In this document: piece after piece, positions 36,660-47,482 of the stretch
Position numbering within the stretch: position 1 is the first letter of the stretch
Layout of the letters: each line of letters starts with the position of its first letter
Source of the DNA: an uncultured SAR86 cluster bacterium
GTDB taxonomy: Bacteria; Pseudomonadota; Gammaproteobacteria; Magnimaribacterales; D2472
Length of the DNA stretch: 64,000 nucleotides
Assembly (NCBI GenBank): GCA_902586925.1
Contig: CACIJE010000001.1
Location: forward strand, 396,104-460,103
Reading direction: 5' to 3'
Notes under the pieces: model-generated
Database searches by the model: none
What the model was told of the DNA's origin: nothing
The model's input: only the letters and a program-made list of their open reading frames with translations
Program-made: the position numbers and the translations under genes

Positions 36660-37470
36660 AAAATTTAAGCTTGGAGTTGTTGGACACCCAATTGAACATT
36701 CTCTTTCTCCATATATTCATTCAAGATTTTCAAAAAATGAAAATATAAATATTGAGTACTTACCGTACAAAGTTGAAGAATGTAACTTTGACAGATTTAT
36801 TAAAGAATTTTTTTCTGACAAAAATGCAAAAGGATTGAATATTACCCTTCCTTATAAAAAAAATGCTGCAAGTATAAATGGAAATATCTCATCTGAGGCG
36901 AAGTATATAAATGCAGTAAACACTATTGTTAATTCAAATAATGAACTCTCTTTATTTTCAACGGATGGAAAAGGATTTATTAATGATATAAATTCAAGAG
37001 GATTTAATTTAGAGAATAAAAGTGTTTTGATTTTAGGGGCTGGTGCTGCTGTAGAAAGTGTTTTATATAGGGTTGCCAGATGTAATACAAAGGACATAAC
37101 ACTTCTAAATAGGACAGAAGAAAATGCAAGTCGTTTAATACGAAAATTTTCAAACATGGCCAAAATAGAGAACGATATAAATGCTCAGAAAAATCCATAT
37201 GACGTAGTTATAAATGGTTCATCAGCCGGCCTAACTGGAAAGTTTGTGCCAGCTGATGGATTGCTGTTAAACTCAAAAACATATTTCTATGATCTTAATT
37301 ATTCCCTAGCTGAAACACCATTTTGTAAATGGGCTAGAGAAAGTTCAAAAAATGTATTTGATGGTCTTGGCATGCTTGTTTTTCAAGCAGCTTACTCCTT
37401 TGAAAAATGGTTTAATGTTTTACCTAATACCAAAAGCGTAATTAAAGAACTAGAGGATATGAGAGAATGA
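36652..37470 (+). CDS. aroE: Shikimate dehydrogenase
   Basis: GHPIEHSLSPYIH, LNITLPYKK. Confidence 0.94.
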   Translation: MSKKFKLGVVGHPIEHSLSPYIHSRFSKNENINIEYLPYKVEECNFDRFIKEFFSDKNAKGLNITLPYKKNAASINGNISSEAKYINAVNTIVNSNNELSLFSTDGKGFINDINSRGFNLENKSVLILGAGAAVESVLYRVARCNTKDITLLNRTEENASRLIRKFSNMAKIENDINAQKNPYDVVINGSSAGLTGKFVPADGLLLNSKTYFYDLNYSLAETPFCKWARESSKNVFDGLGMLVFQAAYSFEKWFNVLPNTKSVIKELEDMRE

Positions 37471-37679
37471 AACGATTTGTTCAGTTCATAGCTGGTGCAG
37501 TTTGTCCAGAGTGCAAATCAAAAGATACAATCGCCATAAACCCTACAGATGATCAAATTTACTGTGTTAAATGTGATTTTGTAGAGGACAGGCCGCAAGA
37601 AAAAACTTCAAAAAATAATAATGAAATAAATGTAGTTAATTTAGAAGACTTTAAGAAAAATAGAGATCAAAATCGATAG
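37467..37679 (+). CDS. YheV-like putative metal-binding protein
   Basis: RFVQFIAGAVCPECKSKDT...CVKCDFVE. Confidence 0.75.
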   Translation: MKRFVQFIAGAVCPECKSKDTIAINPTDDQIYCVKCDFVEDRPQEKTSKNNNEINVVNLEDFKKNRDQNR

Positions 37680-37732
37680 AAATTAGTCACTCAAACATAT
37701 ATCATAATCACCACAAAAAAATGGTTTTTTCT

Positions 37733-37761
37733 TTGTTGTATTTATATAAATAGCTTATAAT
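37733..37761 (+). promoter_or_regulatory. Probable sigma70 promoter for the cox operon
   Basis: TTGTTG-17 nt-TATAAT upstream of coxB. Confidence 0.55.
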
Positions 37762-37813
37762 GCAATATAACTAAATTTTATTATATATAAGACAATCTTA
37801 TTTTGGACAGATA

Positions 37814-38962
37814 ATGTTTTTTAAATTTCTTAATTACTTCAGCAAGTCTAATCTTCTTGTTTTAATTTTATTGGCTTCCTCGGTGATCAATGCCGATTGG
37901 TTTGCTCTTAATATGACGCGAGGCAGTACTGACATTAGCAATGAAGTTTTTGAACTACATATGTTAATTTTCTGGATTTGTGTTGCCATTGGAGTTGTTG
38001 TTTTCAGTGTAATGTTTTATTCAATGTGGGCCCATACCAAAAAGAAAAATCCAATTCCAGCTAAATTTCATGAAAATCATAAACTTGAAATAGCATGGAC
38101 TATTATTCCATTTCTGATCTTGATTGCTATGGCAGTACCAGCCTCAAAAACACTTGTAAAAATTTATGATGATGAAGCTGGAGACATCAATATCCAAGTA
38201 ACTGGGTATCAATGGAAATGGCAATATAGATATCTAGAAGATGATGTGAGCTTTTTCTCAAATTTGTCTACTGACCTAGATGAGATATACAACCTTGTTC
38301 CAAAGGGTGAAAACTATTTGCAAGAGGTTGATGAAATGGTAGTTATACCTGCTGGAAAAAAGGTTAGATTCTTGATAACTGCAAACGATGTTATCCATTC
38401 CTGGTGGTTGCCTGCTTTTGCGATAAAACAAGATGCAATTCCTGGATTTGTAAACACTGCTTGGACTGTTGTTGACAAGCCAGGTATTTATAGAGGTAAA
38501 TGCACTGAATTATGCGGAAAGAATCATGGGTTTATGCCTATTGTTGTAAAAGTTGTTGAACAAGCTGAATATGATGATTGGGTTTATTCAAAAAAGCAGG
38601 AAGCAATCAAGCTTGCAGAACTAACTACAAAAGAGTGGACTGCTGCAGAGTTAGTTGAGAGAGGTGAAAACATTTACGAAGTCAATTGTGTCGCATGTCA
38701 TCAAACTTCTGGACAAGGCATAACAGGGATATTTCCTGCTCTTGCTGGTAGTGACATCGTTATGAATAATAAAGATAGGAATATTGAAATTTTAATGGAG
38801 GGTGTCCAAGGAGCTGCTATGAACTCATTTAGTTATTTATCAGAGGTAGAATTAGCTGCAGTAATTACTTATACGAGACAATCTTGGGGTAATGCTGAAA
38901 AAGGTGATGGTACAATCGTTGTTCCAAAAGACATAGTAGATTATAAAGTACCAAAAATTTAA
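37814..38962 (+). CDS. coxB: Cytochrome c oxidase subunit II with C-terminal cytochrome c domain
   Basis: CuA motif CTELCGKNHGFM, then CVACH. Confidence 0.94.
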   Translation: MFFKFLNYFSKSNLLVLILLASSVINADWFALNMTRGSTDISNEVFELHMLIFWICVAIGVVVFSVMFYSMWAHTKKKNPIPAKFHENHKLEIAWTIIPFLILIAMAVPASKTLVKIYDDEAGDINIQVTGYQWKWQYRYLEDDVSFFSNLSTDLDEIYNLVPKGENYLQEVDEMVVIPAGKKVRFLITANDVIHSWWLPAFAIKQDAIPGFVNTAWTVVDKPGIYRGKCTELCGKNHGFMPIVVKVVEQAEYDDWVYSKKQEAIKLAELTTKEWTAAELVERGENIYEVNCVACHQTSGQGITGIFPALAGSDIVMNNKDRNIEILMEGVQGAAMNSFSYLSEVELAAVITYTRQSWGNAEKGDGTIVVPKDIVDYKVPKI

Positions 38963-38976
38963 AATAGGATAATATT

Positions 38977-40560
38977 ATGAGCGCAGTAATAGAGAATCAT
39001 CATGACGAACACGATCATGGTCCTGCTAAAGGATTAACAAGATGGCTTTTCACAACCAATCATAAAGATATAGGTACACTGTATTTATGGTTTAGTTTTG
39101 CAATGTTCCTCATTGGTGGCGCAATGGCGATGGTTATTAGAGCTGAGCTATTTCAGCCGGGAATGCAGATTGTTGAACCCGAATTTTACAATCAAATGAT
39201 TACTCTCCATGGTCTCATTATGATTTTTGGTGGAGTTATGCCTGCCTTTGTTGGTTTAGCGAATTGGTTAGTCCCAATGATGATTGGAGCACCAGATATG
39301 GCGCTGCCAAGAATGAATAACTTAAGTTTTTGGATATTACCTTTTGCATTTTTTATTCTTCTTTCATCCTTATTCATGGAAGGGGGAGCACCTAATTTTG
39401 GTTGGACATTTTATGCCCCTCTTTCAACAACCTATGCACCACCCAGCGTAACATTCTTTATATTTTCTGTTCATATAATGGGTGCTTCTTCTATTATGGG
39501 TGCTATTAATGTTGTGGTAACAATTATGAATATGAGAGCACCTGGGGTGACTTTAATGAAAATGCCTTTGTTTGTTTGGTCATGGTTAATAACTGCATAT
39601 TTGTTAATTGCTGTTATGCCGGTTTTAGCTGGTGCTGTAACAATGATGTTAATGGATATTCATTTTGGAACAAGTTTCTTTAATGCTGCAGGTGGTGGAG
39701 ATCCTGTTCTTTTTCAACATATTTTCTGGTTCTTTGGACACCCCGAAGTATATATTATGATTTTACCGGCCTTTGGTATTGTGTCACATATAATTGAGAC
39801 GTTTTCGAGAAAACAATTATTTGGATATTCTTCAATGGTTTGGGCGATGCTCTCAATTGCAATTCTATCATTTGTGGTTTGGGCTCACCATATGTTTACT
39901 GTTGGCTTGCCCCTCGCAGCGGAAATATTTTTTATGTGGGCTACTATGTTAATTGCAGTTCCAACTGGAGTAAAAGTATTTAATTGGGTTGCAACAATGT
40001 TTAGGGGTTCATTGACTTTTGAAACCCCAATGTTATTTGCCGTTGCATTTGTTGTACTTTTTACAATTGGAGGATTGTCAGGGCTGATGCTTGCAATTGT
40101 TCCAGCTGATTTCCAATATCATGATACTTATTTTGTTGTTGCACATTTCCATTATGTTTTAGTGCCAGGAGCAATATTTTCTATCATGGCGGCTGTCTAT
40201 TACTGGATACCTAAATGGTCTGGAAATATGTATGACGAGAGACTTGGCAAACTTCATTTTTGGTTATCATTTATAGGTGTCAATGTTACATTTTTCCCAC
40301 AACATTTTATTGGTCTTGCTGGAATGCCTCGAAGATACCCAGACTATTCTCTTGTTTTTGCTGACTGGAATATGGTTTCAAGTGTTGGAGCATTTTTATT
40401 TGGCTTTTCTCAATTATTGTTTTTATTTATTGTTATTAAGACTGTGATGGGTGGAAAAAAAGCAACAGATCGGGTTTGGGAAGGTGCTAAAGGCTTAGAA
40501 TGGACAGTAGCATCACCAGCTCCGTACCATACATTTTCATCACCACCAAAAATTGATTAA
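38977..40560 (+). CDS. coxA: Cytochrome c oxidase subunit I
   Basis: WFFGHPEVYI, HDTYFVVAHFHYV. Confidence 0.97.
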   Translation: MSAVIENHHDEHDHGPAKGLTRWLFTTNHKDIGTLYLWFSFAMFLIGGAMAMVIRAELFQPGMQIVEPEFYNQMITLHGLIMIFGGVMPAFVGLANWLVPMMIGAPDMALPRMNNLSFWILPFAFFILLSSLFMEGGAPNFGWTFYAPLSTTYAPPSVTFFIFSVHIMGASSIMGAINVVVTIMNMRAPGVTLMKMPLFVWSWLITAYLLIAVMPVLAGAVTMMLMDIHFGTSFFNAAGGGDPVLFQHIFWFFGHPEVYIMILPAFGIVSHIIETFSRKQLFGYSSMVWAMLSIAILSFVVWAHHMFTVGLPLAAEIFFMWATMLIAVPTGVKVFNWVATMFRGSLTFETPMLFAVAFVVLFTIGGLSGLMLAIVPADFQYHDTYFVVAHFHYVLVPGAIFSIMAAVYYWIPKWSGNMYDERLGKLHFWLSFIGVNVTFFPQHFIGLAGMPRRYPDYSLVFADWNMVSSVGAFLFGFSQLLFLFIVIKTVMGGKKATDRVWEGAKGLEWTVASPAPYHTFSSPPKID

Positions 40561-41117
40561 TGAAAAAAGAAGCAAAAAAAACATTAATAAGGCTGATAGT
40601 GGCAGTCCCTCTAATGTTTGCTTTTGGCTTTGCACTTGTTCCTCTATATGATGTTTTTTGTGAGATAACAGGAATTAATGGAAAAGTTTTCCAATCTGAA
40701 CACTCAGAAGATCTTATTACTGATGATGGAAGAAAGATCGCTCTTCAGTTTATATCAACCAATAATGAAAATATGCCTTGGACATTTAAACCATCCGAGC
40801 AGGTTATGAAGATTGAAACGGGGAAATATTACGGCGCAACCTTTTATGTAAAAAATACTACAAATAAAAAAATGACTGCACAAGCTGTTCCTAGTGTAGC
40901 GCCTTCAAATGCTGCAGCACATTTAAAAAAACTTGAATGTTTTTGCTTTGAGCAGCAAGAGTTACTGCCAGGAGAAGAAGCTTTGCTTCCTGTTAGATTA
41001 TTAGTTTCAAATGAATTGCCATCTAATATAAAAAACATAATTTTGTCATATACAATTTTTGATATCACTGACTACAACGATGAAGTTCTAGCTCATAATC
41101 AAATGGAAATAGAGTGA
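40560..41117 (+). CDS. ctaG: Cytochrome c oxidase assembly protein Cox11/CtaG
   Basis: KLECFCFEQQELLPGE. Confidence 0.93.
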   Translation: MKKEAKKTLIRLIVAVPLMFAFGFALVPLYDVFCEITGINGKVFQSEHSEDLITDDGRKIALQFISTNNENMPWTFKPSEQVMKIETGKYYGATFYVKNTTNKKMTAQAVPSVAPSNAAAHLKKLECFCFEQQELLPGEEALLPVRLLVSNELPSNIKNIILSYTIFDITDYNDEVLAHNQMEIE

Positions 41118-41125
41118 GTTTTTAA

Positions 41126-42040
41126 ATGAGTGGGGGAAGTTATTACGTTCCAGACCAAAGCAGATTCCCAATTTTCATGGCTGTTTCGTTGTTTCTTTTG
41201 GTCATGGGTGCATCGAGCACTATAAATAATTTAGACGATCCAAACAGTAATTCTGTATATATATTATATTTTGGGCTCGCTTGCCTTTTTCTAACAATGT
41301 TTTTCTGGTTTAGACAGGTGATCAAAGAGCACCTTGCTGGTTTAGACTCAAACCAATTAAAACAATCATATGTATACGGTATGGCTTGGTTTATATTTTC
41401 AGAGGTAATGTTTTTTGCTGCATTTTTCGGAGCTTTATTTTATGTGAGGGCCCTTGCAGTACCTTGGTTAGCTGGAGAAGGCTCTAAAGGTGCCGCAATT
41501 ACAGCTATTGAACTTTGGCCAGCTTTTGAGTCTACTTGGCCGGTAATAACAACTCCAGATCAGGGAACAGAATTTGAACTTGCAAAGAAAAGCATGGCTT
41601 GGCCCGGATGGGAGAATGCTCTTAAATGGCTGCCTCTTTGGAATACGATTGTGCTATTAAGTTCATCTTGGACTGTTCATCTTGCCCATCTTGGTTTGAA
41701 AAAGGGAAATAGAAAAAAGTTTAATGCTTATCTTGGTGTAACAGTGTTTCTAGCTCTAATATTTGTTGGATTACAGGCACTTGAATATTATGAAGCTTAT
41801 GCGCATTACGGTCTTACTTTAAATTCTGGCATTTATGGCTCAACATTTTTTATGTTGACTGGATTTCATGGTTTTCACGTTATGATGGGGGGTTTTATGT
41901 TAGCAATCATGCTAGCAAGATCAGTTTTTGCTGGTCACTTTGAGCAGCATGATCATTTTGGCTTTGAAGCTGCCTCATGGTACTGGCATTTTGTTGATGT
42001 TGTTTGGCTTATGCTATTTATATTTGTTTATATTCTTTAA
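41126..42040 (+). CDS. coxC: Cytochrome c oxidase subunit III
   Basis: FHGFHVMMGG, WYWHFVDVVWLMLF. Confidence 0.95.
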   Translation: MSGGSYYVPDQSRFPIFMAVSLFLLVMGASSTINNLDDPNSNSVYILYFGLACLFLTMFFWFRQVIKEHLAGLDSNQLKQSYVYGMAWFIFSEVMFFAAFFGALFYVRALAVPWLAGEGSKGAAITAIELWPAFESTWPVITTPDQGTEFELAKKSMAWPGWENALKWLPLWNTIVLLSSSWTVHLAHLGLKKGNRKKFNAYLGVTVFLALIFVGLQALEYYEAYAHYGLTLNSGIYGSTFFMLTGFHGFHVMMGGFMLAIMLARSVFAGHFEQHDHFGFEAASWYWHFVDVVWLMLFIFVYIL

Positions 42041-42259
42041 TTAGGAGCCTTCCCAAGGAACACTATTCCCAAGCTCACCTGTATAAAGACCAATTGCAAT
42101 TAATATGATTAAAACTGTAGCAAAGAAAACTCTAAAACCAAGTAAATAAACAGTTCTTTTTCTACCTGTTTCGCCTTTATCTACTAGTAAAAAGAAAAGG
42201 CCACCAGCAAGCGAAAGAAGTAATAAAGGTATTACGATATATATTAGTGTTGTAATCAT
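42041..42259 (-). CDS. DUF2909-like twin-TM protein
   Basis: 72 aa, two TM, within the cox cluster. Confidence 0.65.
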   Translation of the reverse strand: MITTLIYIVIPLLLLSLAGGLFFLLVDKGETGRKRTVYLLGFRVFFATVLIILIAIGLYTGELGNSVPWEGS

Positions 42260-42293
42260 AATAAAATTTTAAAGCATATATACTTCAATAGAT

Positions 42294-42995
42294 ATGAAAA
42301 AAAATAAATTTAATCCTGGTACAAGAATAACAATATTTTTTGTATTCTTTGCTGCTTTGTTTTTTTCATTGGGTCTTTGGCAAATAGAGAGAGGACAGAG
42401 TAAAACAGTTTTATTAGACCAATTTGAGAAGAACTCAATTACAAATCCAAAATATATCAGCAAAGATTCTAAAAAATGGGATCGGGTCTTTTTTGAAGGC
42501 ACATGGGAAGGACCAAATCAAATTTTGGTAGATAATGTTATTAATCGTGGCGTTGCTGGATATAAAGTCTTAACACCTTTTAGGATATCTGAAACTGAAA
42601 GGTTGATTCTAATTGATAGAGGATGGTTAAAAAGAAATACAGATATTATGAATTTACCTGACATAAACATAGTAAACATAAAAGAAAAAGTTAGTGGAAT
42701 ATTAGAAGCTCCTGAACTAGGTCTTGTGCTTTCAGATGATTTAGTTTCAGTCGAATGGCCAAAAATTGCTCAAACAAAAAATCTTGGAGTTATATCTAAA
42801 GAGTACGATGAAACTATATATCCTTTTATTTTATTAGCAGACCCAACAAGCAGATATAGCTTAGAATATATTAAAATTAAACCTACAAATATGACTCCTG
42901 TAAAACATTATGGTTACTCTGCGCAATGGTTTCTAATGTTTATAGTTTTGTGTGCAATGTACTTATGGTATGGATTTAAAAGAAATGAAAAGTAA
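42294..42995 (+). CDS. SURF1 family protein
   Basis: GLWQIERG, VLVDRGWL-like motif, C-terminal TM. Confidence 0.85.
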   Translation: MKKNKFNPGTRITIFFVFFAALFFSLGLWQIERGQSKTVLLDQFEKNSITNPKYISKDSKKWDRVFFEGTWEGPNQILVDNVINRGVAGYKVLTPFRISETERLILIDRGWLKRNTDIMNLPDINIVNIKEKVSGILEAPELGLVLSDDLVSVEWPKIAQTKNLGVISKEYDETIYPFILLADPTSRYSLEYIKIKPTNMTPVKHYGYSAQWFLMFIVLCAMYLWYGFKRNEK

Positions 42996-43536
42996 ATTTT
43001 TTCTAGCAACATTATTACTGACACCAATACTGGTTGTAACATTTTCAACCCTGTATTTCACTATGGGTATGTCACCAGATGGAACAAAAAATAATGGAGT
43101 TTTTTTCAAAAGTTATTTTGATCTAAACGATTTTAAAAATGGTGAAGGAAAACAAGACCTTATAAAATTTGAAGATGGCAAATGGATTTTGTCAGTGTAT
43201 GTCACAAATATGGAAACAAGTAAAAGTTCTATATATTTGTCAAGACAACTTAACGTAGCTTTGAACAGAGATATAAATAAACTTAAGAGAGTTTTGTTTT
43301 ATTCAAATAAGCTACTTGAAACTAACCTTAATGACATTAAATTACAGTATCCAAGAATTGAAATTGTTGAAGATAAAAATGGTGTGCTACTAAATGTGCT
43401 TCAAAGAAACTCACAGATTGACTTTAATATTGAAAATCCAATATTTGTTATAGATCCGTATGGAAGGGCGGTTATGTATTTTTTGCCAGATACAGACCCT
43501 AAATTAATTTTAAAAGATTTAAAGGTGTTAATTTAA
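42985..43536 (+). CDS. Hypothetical membrane-anchored protein of the cox cluster
   Basis: N-terminal TM; located between surf1 and ctaA. Confidence 0.6.
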   Translation: MKSKFFLATLLLTPILVVTFSTLYFTMGMSPDGTKNNGVFFKSYFDLNDFKNGEGKQDLIKFEDGKWILSVYVTNMETSKSSIYLSRQLNVALNRDINKLKRVLFYSNKLLETNLNDIKLQYPRIEIVEDKNGVLLNVLQRNSQIDFNIENPIFVIDPYGRAVMYFLPDTDPKLILKDLKVLI

Positions 43537-44510
43537 TGAATCAAATCAAAAACTTATCTCTATTTGGAATCTGCTTTGCTTTTGTTGTAATTGCATTAGG
43601 TGCTTGGACACGTCTCGTTGACGCTGGTCTTGGTTGTCCTGACTGGCCCGGTTGTTATGGTTTTGTTGTTTTCCCTATAAATGAAGCAGATATAGCAATA
43701 GCAGAAAGCAGATACCCATTATTTCCATATGATATTAATAAAGCAATACCTGAGGTAGTGCATAGATATTTTGCAGCAGGTTTGGGGGTCCTAGCAATTT
43801 TATTAGTTTATTTATCATTTAGGAAAACTAGTGATAGATCAATCCAGGCATGGTCTTCCTTTTTGTTATTATTTATATGTTGCCAAGGAGTTTTTGGATA
43901 CCTTACAGTTAGCTTAAAATTATTGCCAATAATAGTAACATTGCACCTATTTGGAGGTTTCACAACATTAACATTGTTTTATTTCATATATTTAAAATCC
44001 CGTAATTTTTCGATATTTAGCCAAATCGATATTTCAAATTTAAAAACTATTGCAAGTATTGCTTTTATTGCATTAATTTTTCAAATATTTTTGGGTGTAT
44101 GGACAAGCACTAACTATGCATCTTTGGCATGTGCAGATTTTCCAACCTGCCAAGGAACATATTTGCCTGAAATGGATTTTAAAAGTGGTTTTAATTTAAA
44201 TCAGGAAGTTGGACCAAACTACTTGTATGGTCTGCTAGATAACCCAGCCAGAGTTGCGATTCACTATTCTCATAGAGTTTCAGCACTATTAGTTACATTT
44301 ATTTTTTTAATTCTTATTTCAAGATTGTGGTTCTCTGATGCCGCTCCATTAGCCTCAACCCTTGGAATACTTTTATTAACTCAAATAACTCTCGGGATCA
44401 TCAATGTTGTATACGTTCTTCCTCTTTATGTAGCTATTGCACATAATTTATTTGCAGCTTGCCTATTATTAGCTACATTTACTGTCAATTATCTTGCTTG
44501 GAAGAAATGA
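43536..44510 (+). CDS. ctaA: Heme A synthase
   Basis: COX15-type TMs, GAWTRLVDAGLGCPDWPGCYG. Confidence 0.93.
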   Translation: MNQIKNLSLFGICFAFVVIALGAWTRLVDAGLGCPDWPGCYGFVVFPINEADIAIAESRYPLFPYDINKAIPEVVHRYFAAGLGVLAILLVYLSFRKTSDRSIQAWSSFLLLFICCQGVFGYLTVSLKLLPIIVTLHLFGGFTTLTLFYFIYLKSRNFSIFSQIDISNLKTIASIAFIALIFQIFLGVWTSTNYASLACADFPTCQGTYLPEMDFKSGFNLNQEVGPNYLYGLLDNPARVAIHYSHRVSALLVTFIFLILISRLWFSDAAPLASTLGILLLTQITLGIINVVYVLPLYVAIAHNLFAACLLLATFTVNYLAWKK

Positions 44511-45373
44511 CTCTTCTAAAAAGTTATTATCAGCTATGTAAACCAAACGTAGTTTATATGATGCTGATATGTGCTTTTGTAGGCATGCTACTAGCAGAGC
44601 AAACAGTAGCCTCATACAGTTATCTATTTATTGCATTAATTGGTATTGCCTTTTGTGCCGCGTCTGCTGCTGCTATCAATCAAGTGATTGACCGTAAATC
44701 AGATGCATCTATGACAAGAACCGATCAAAGGCCGTTACCTAAAGGTGAACTTTCTGCGATGCATGCATCATTATTTGCCATACTAATTGGAATTATTGGA
44801 GCATCAATTTTATATGTTTATATAAATACACTTACAATGCTTTTAACAATAGCTTCTTTAATTGGATATGCATTTATTTATACTATTTATTTAAAGAGAG
44901 CTACTCCACAGAATATTGTAATTGGCGGCTTGGCTGGTGCAGCGCCTCCTTTGTTAGGGTGGTCCTCTGTGACAAATACAATAGATCCTTATGCCTTATT
45001 ATTAGTTTTGATTATTTTTGTTTGGACACCACCTCATTTTTGGGCACTTGCAATATACAGAAAAGAAGAATACGCAAAAGAATCTATTCCAATGCTGCCT
45101 GTAACCCATGGTGTAGTGTTTACAAAACTTCAGATTGTTCTATACACAATAATATTATTTATAGTCTCACTTTTGCCTTACGTGGTTTTAATGTCAGGTA
45201 TCATTTATCTTATTTCAGCACTAGCACTAAGTTCAGCATTTCTGTATTACTCTATTAACCTTTATTATAGTGACAACGATGAAGATGCTATGAGCACATT
45301 TCAATTTTCTATTTATTACATATTTCTAATATTTTTAGCGCTTTTAATAGACCATTTTATAATTTTAGGCTGA
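44507..45373 (+). CDS. ctaB: Protoheme IX farnesyltransferase
   Basis: NQVIDRKSDASMTRTDQRPLPKG; start set to MTLLKSYYQL. Confidence 0.94.
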   Translation: MTLLKSYYQLCKPNVVYMMLICAFVGMLLAEQTVASYSYLFIALIGIAFCAASAAAINQVIDRKSDASMTRTDQRPLPKGELSAMHASLFAILIGIIGASILYVYINTLTMLLTIASLIGYAFIYTIYLKRATPQNIVIGGLAGAAPPLLGWSSVTNTIDPYALLLVLIIFVWTPPHFWALAIYRKEEYAKESIPMLPVTHGVVFTKLQIVLYTIILFIVSLLPYVVLMSGIIYLISALALSSAFLYYSINLYYSDNDEDAMSTFQFSIYYIFLIFLALLIDHFIILG

Positions 45374-46008
45374 TGACAATTAAGAAAAATATTCTAATTA
45401 TATTAATCTTTATTTTTACCGTATTGACACTTTTTATAAATAAACTTACATCGCCAAGAGTTTTAAGTGCAAATGAACTTTTAATAAATGGTCTTTTCTT
45501 ATTTGAGAAACCAAAAGAAATATCTGACTTTACATTTTTTTCAGCAAATGAAGTAGAATTAAATAAATCTGATTTAATTGGTAAGTGGACATTAATGTAC
45601 TTTGGATTTACCAAATGTCCTGATGAATGTCCTACCACTATGTATCAAATGTCAAAACTCATAAAAGTTTTAAGAGAAAAAAACTTTCCACTAGACGACA
45701 AACAATGGATTTTAGTATCTATTGATCCAGAGAGAGATACATCAGAAGAAATTGATAAATATGCAAAAGGATTTGATAAATCTTTTATTGGCGTCTCTAA
45801 TGTAAGGCCAATGTTGATAAGCTTGGCAACACAGTTGTCTGTAAATAATATTATGCCAAGTGGAGATGAGATGGATAACTCACATTTAGATAATCATGTA
45901 AATAATATTATTTTATTAAATCCGGATGGACAGTTTGCCGGAGTTTTTAGACCTCCTTTCGATGTATCAAGATTATCTTTGACTTATCAATCAGTCACTC
46001 AGGATTAA
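45373..46008 (+). CDS. SCO1/SenC family copper chaperone
   Basis: FGFTKCPDECPTT, distal His. Confidence 0.9.
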   Translation: MTIKKNILIILIFIFTVLTLFINKLTSPRVLSANELLINGLFLFEKPKEISDFTFFSANEVELNKSDLIGKWTLMYFGFTKCPDECPTTMYQMSKLIKVLREKNFPLDDKQWILVSIDPERDTSEEIDKYAKGFDKSFIGVSNVRPMLISLATQLSVNNIMPSGDEMDNSHLDNHVNNIILLNPDGQFAGVFRPPFDVSRLSLTYQSVTQD

Positions 46009-46472
46009 GACTCAAAGTCAGTTATTCCGTTAAGAGAAAACATTTTCCATCCACTATCAGTTTCTTTAAATTCATATAGAGTATTACCTGTAAACAACTT
46101 TTCATCATTTGAATTAAATCTTGAGTAGATAACATCAGCAACATAAAAGTCATTTTTTTTACTAATCTTAAGTGAGTCAACAGTACTATAAGAGTATCCA
46201 TCTTGAATATTATCCTTAATATCTTTGTAAACCGATATTACCTGCATTTTGTTCTCAGCAATGATGTCAAAACTTATGAAATTTACTGGTAATTCAAAAT
46301 GAGATGCAATTCCTTCAAAATCATTTTCTATGAAATCTTCAATATAAGCTTTGTAAACTTTTTCGATTTCTATTTTATCTTTATATGAGGATTCATTATA
46401 TAAAAGGGCAATTATAAAGATTACAAGACAAGTATTTATGGTCCATGGAACCCAATTTTTTTCATTAATCAT
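46005..46472 (-). CDS. Hypothetical membrane-anchored protein
   Basis: ORF track; N-terminal TM. Confidence 0.5.
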   Translation of the reverse strand: MINEKNWVPWTINTCLVIFIIALLYNESSYKDKIEIEKVYKAYIEDFIENDFEGIASHFELPVNFISFDIIAENKMQVISVYKDIKDNIQDGYSYSTVDSLKISKKNDFYVADVIYSRFNSNDEKLFTGNTLYEFKETDSGWKMFSLNGITDFES

Positions 46473-47473
46473 ATTTTTATAATAACTTTTCCTTTTGCCT
46501 TTCTGTCCTTTAAATGTGCAATTGCTTTGCTGCCGTCATCCAAATTAAATGAATCAGACACCTCTGGATTAATTTTTCCTTCTGTATGAAGTTTAAATAG
46601 CTCTTCAAAATTTTTTTTATTTTCTTCTGGAAACATTCCAACCCATGCACCCCAAAATACACCAACTATCTGGCATCCCTTAAGAAGTGTTAAATTCAGT
46701 GGCATCTTTGGGATATCATCAGCTCCAGCTGCGAAGCCAATAACTAAATATCTCCCCTCCCATGCAATCGACCTCAGACATGGTTCAGAATATGATCCAC
46801 CAACTGGATCATAGATAACATTTGGACCAGATCCACCAGTAAGCTCTTTAATTTTTCCTGATAGTTCTTTTTGCTGATCTCTATCTAGTTTCCCTGCAGG
46901 ATAAATAAAACTTTGGTCTGCACCATGTTTAATACATAGATCTACTTTTTCTTGTGAAGATGCTGCCGCTATTACATTTGCACCCATTGCCTTTCCTAGT
47001 TCTACAGTTGCAAGACCAACACCACCAGCTGCACCTAGAACAAGCAACGTTTCATTTTCTTTCAACATACCTCTCTGTTTAAGAGCATATAATGAAGTTC
47101 CATAAGTCATAGGAAGAGCTGCAGCAGTATCAAAATTCATAGAATCTGGTATTTTTACAGCAGCAGCTTCTGGAACAACAATTTTTTCAGCAAAGGCTCC
47201 TATTCCAGTCATTGCAAAGACTCTATCACCAACTTTAAGATTTTCTACCCCTTCTCCAACAGCTGATATTATGCCTGCTGACTCACCGCCAGGTGTGAAA
47301 GGTAACTCAGGTTGAAATTGATATAATCCCTGTATCATTAAAACATCTGGAAAATTTACACTCCCAGCTTTGTTGTTAATTAGTACATGCCCTGGAATAA
47401 TTTCAGGATCTGGAACCTCACTTATTTGTAATTTGTCTGGAGGACCAAGCTCAACACACTGCAATGCTTTCAT
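46469..47473 (-). CDS. NADPH:quinone oxidoreductase family protein
   Basis: MDR-family motifs, GAAGGVGLATVELGKAMG. Confidence 0.88.
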   Translation of the reverse strand: MKALQCVELGPPDKLQISEVPDPEIIPGHVLINNKAGSVNFPDVLMIQGLYQFQPELPFTPGGESAGIISAVGEGVENLKVGDRVFAMTGIGAFAEKIVVPEAAAVKIPDSMNFDTAAALPMTYGTSLYALKQRGMLKENETLLVLGAAGGVGLATVELGKAMGANVIAAASSQEKVDLCIKHGADQSFIYPAGKLDRDQQKELSGKIKELTGGSGPNVIYDPVGGSYSEPCLRSIAWEGRYLVIGFAAGADDIPKMPLNLTLLKGCQIVGVFWGAWVGMFPEENKKNFEELFKLHTEGKINPEVSDSFNLDDGSKAIAHLKDRKAKGKVIIKI

Positions 47474-47482
47474 AATTTACCC

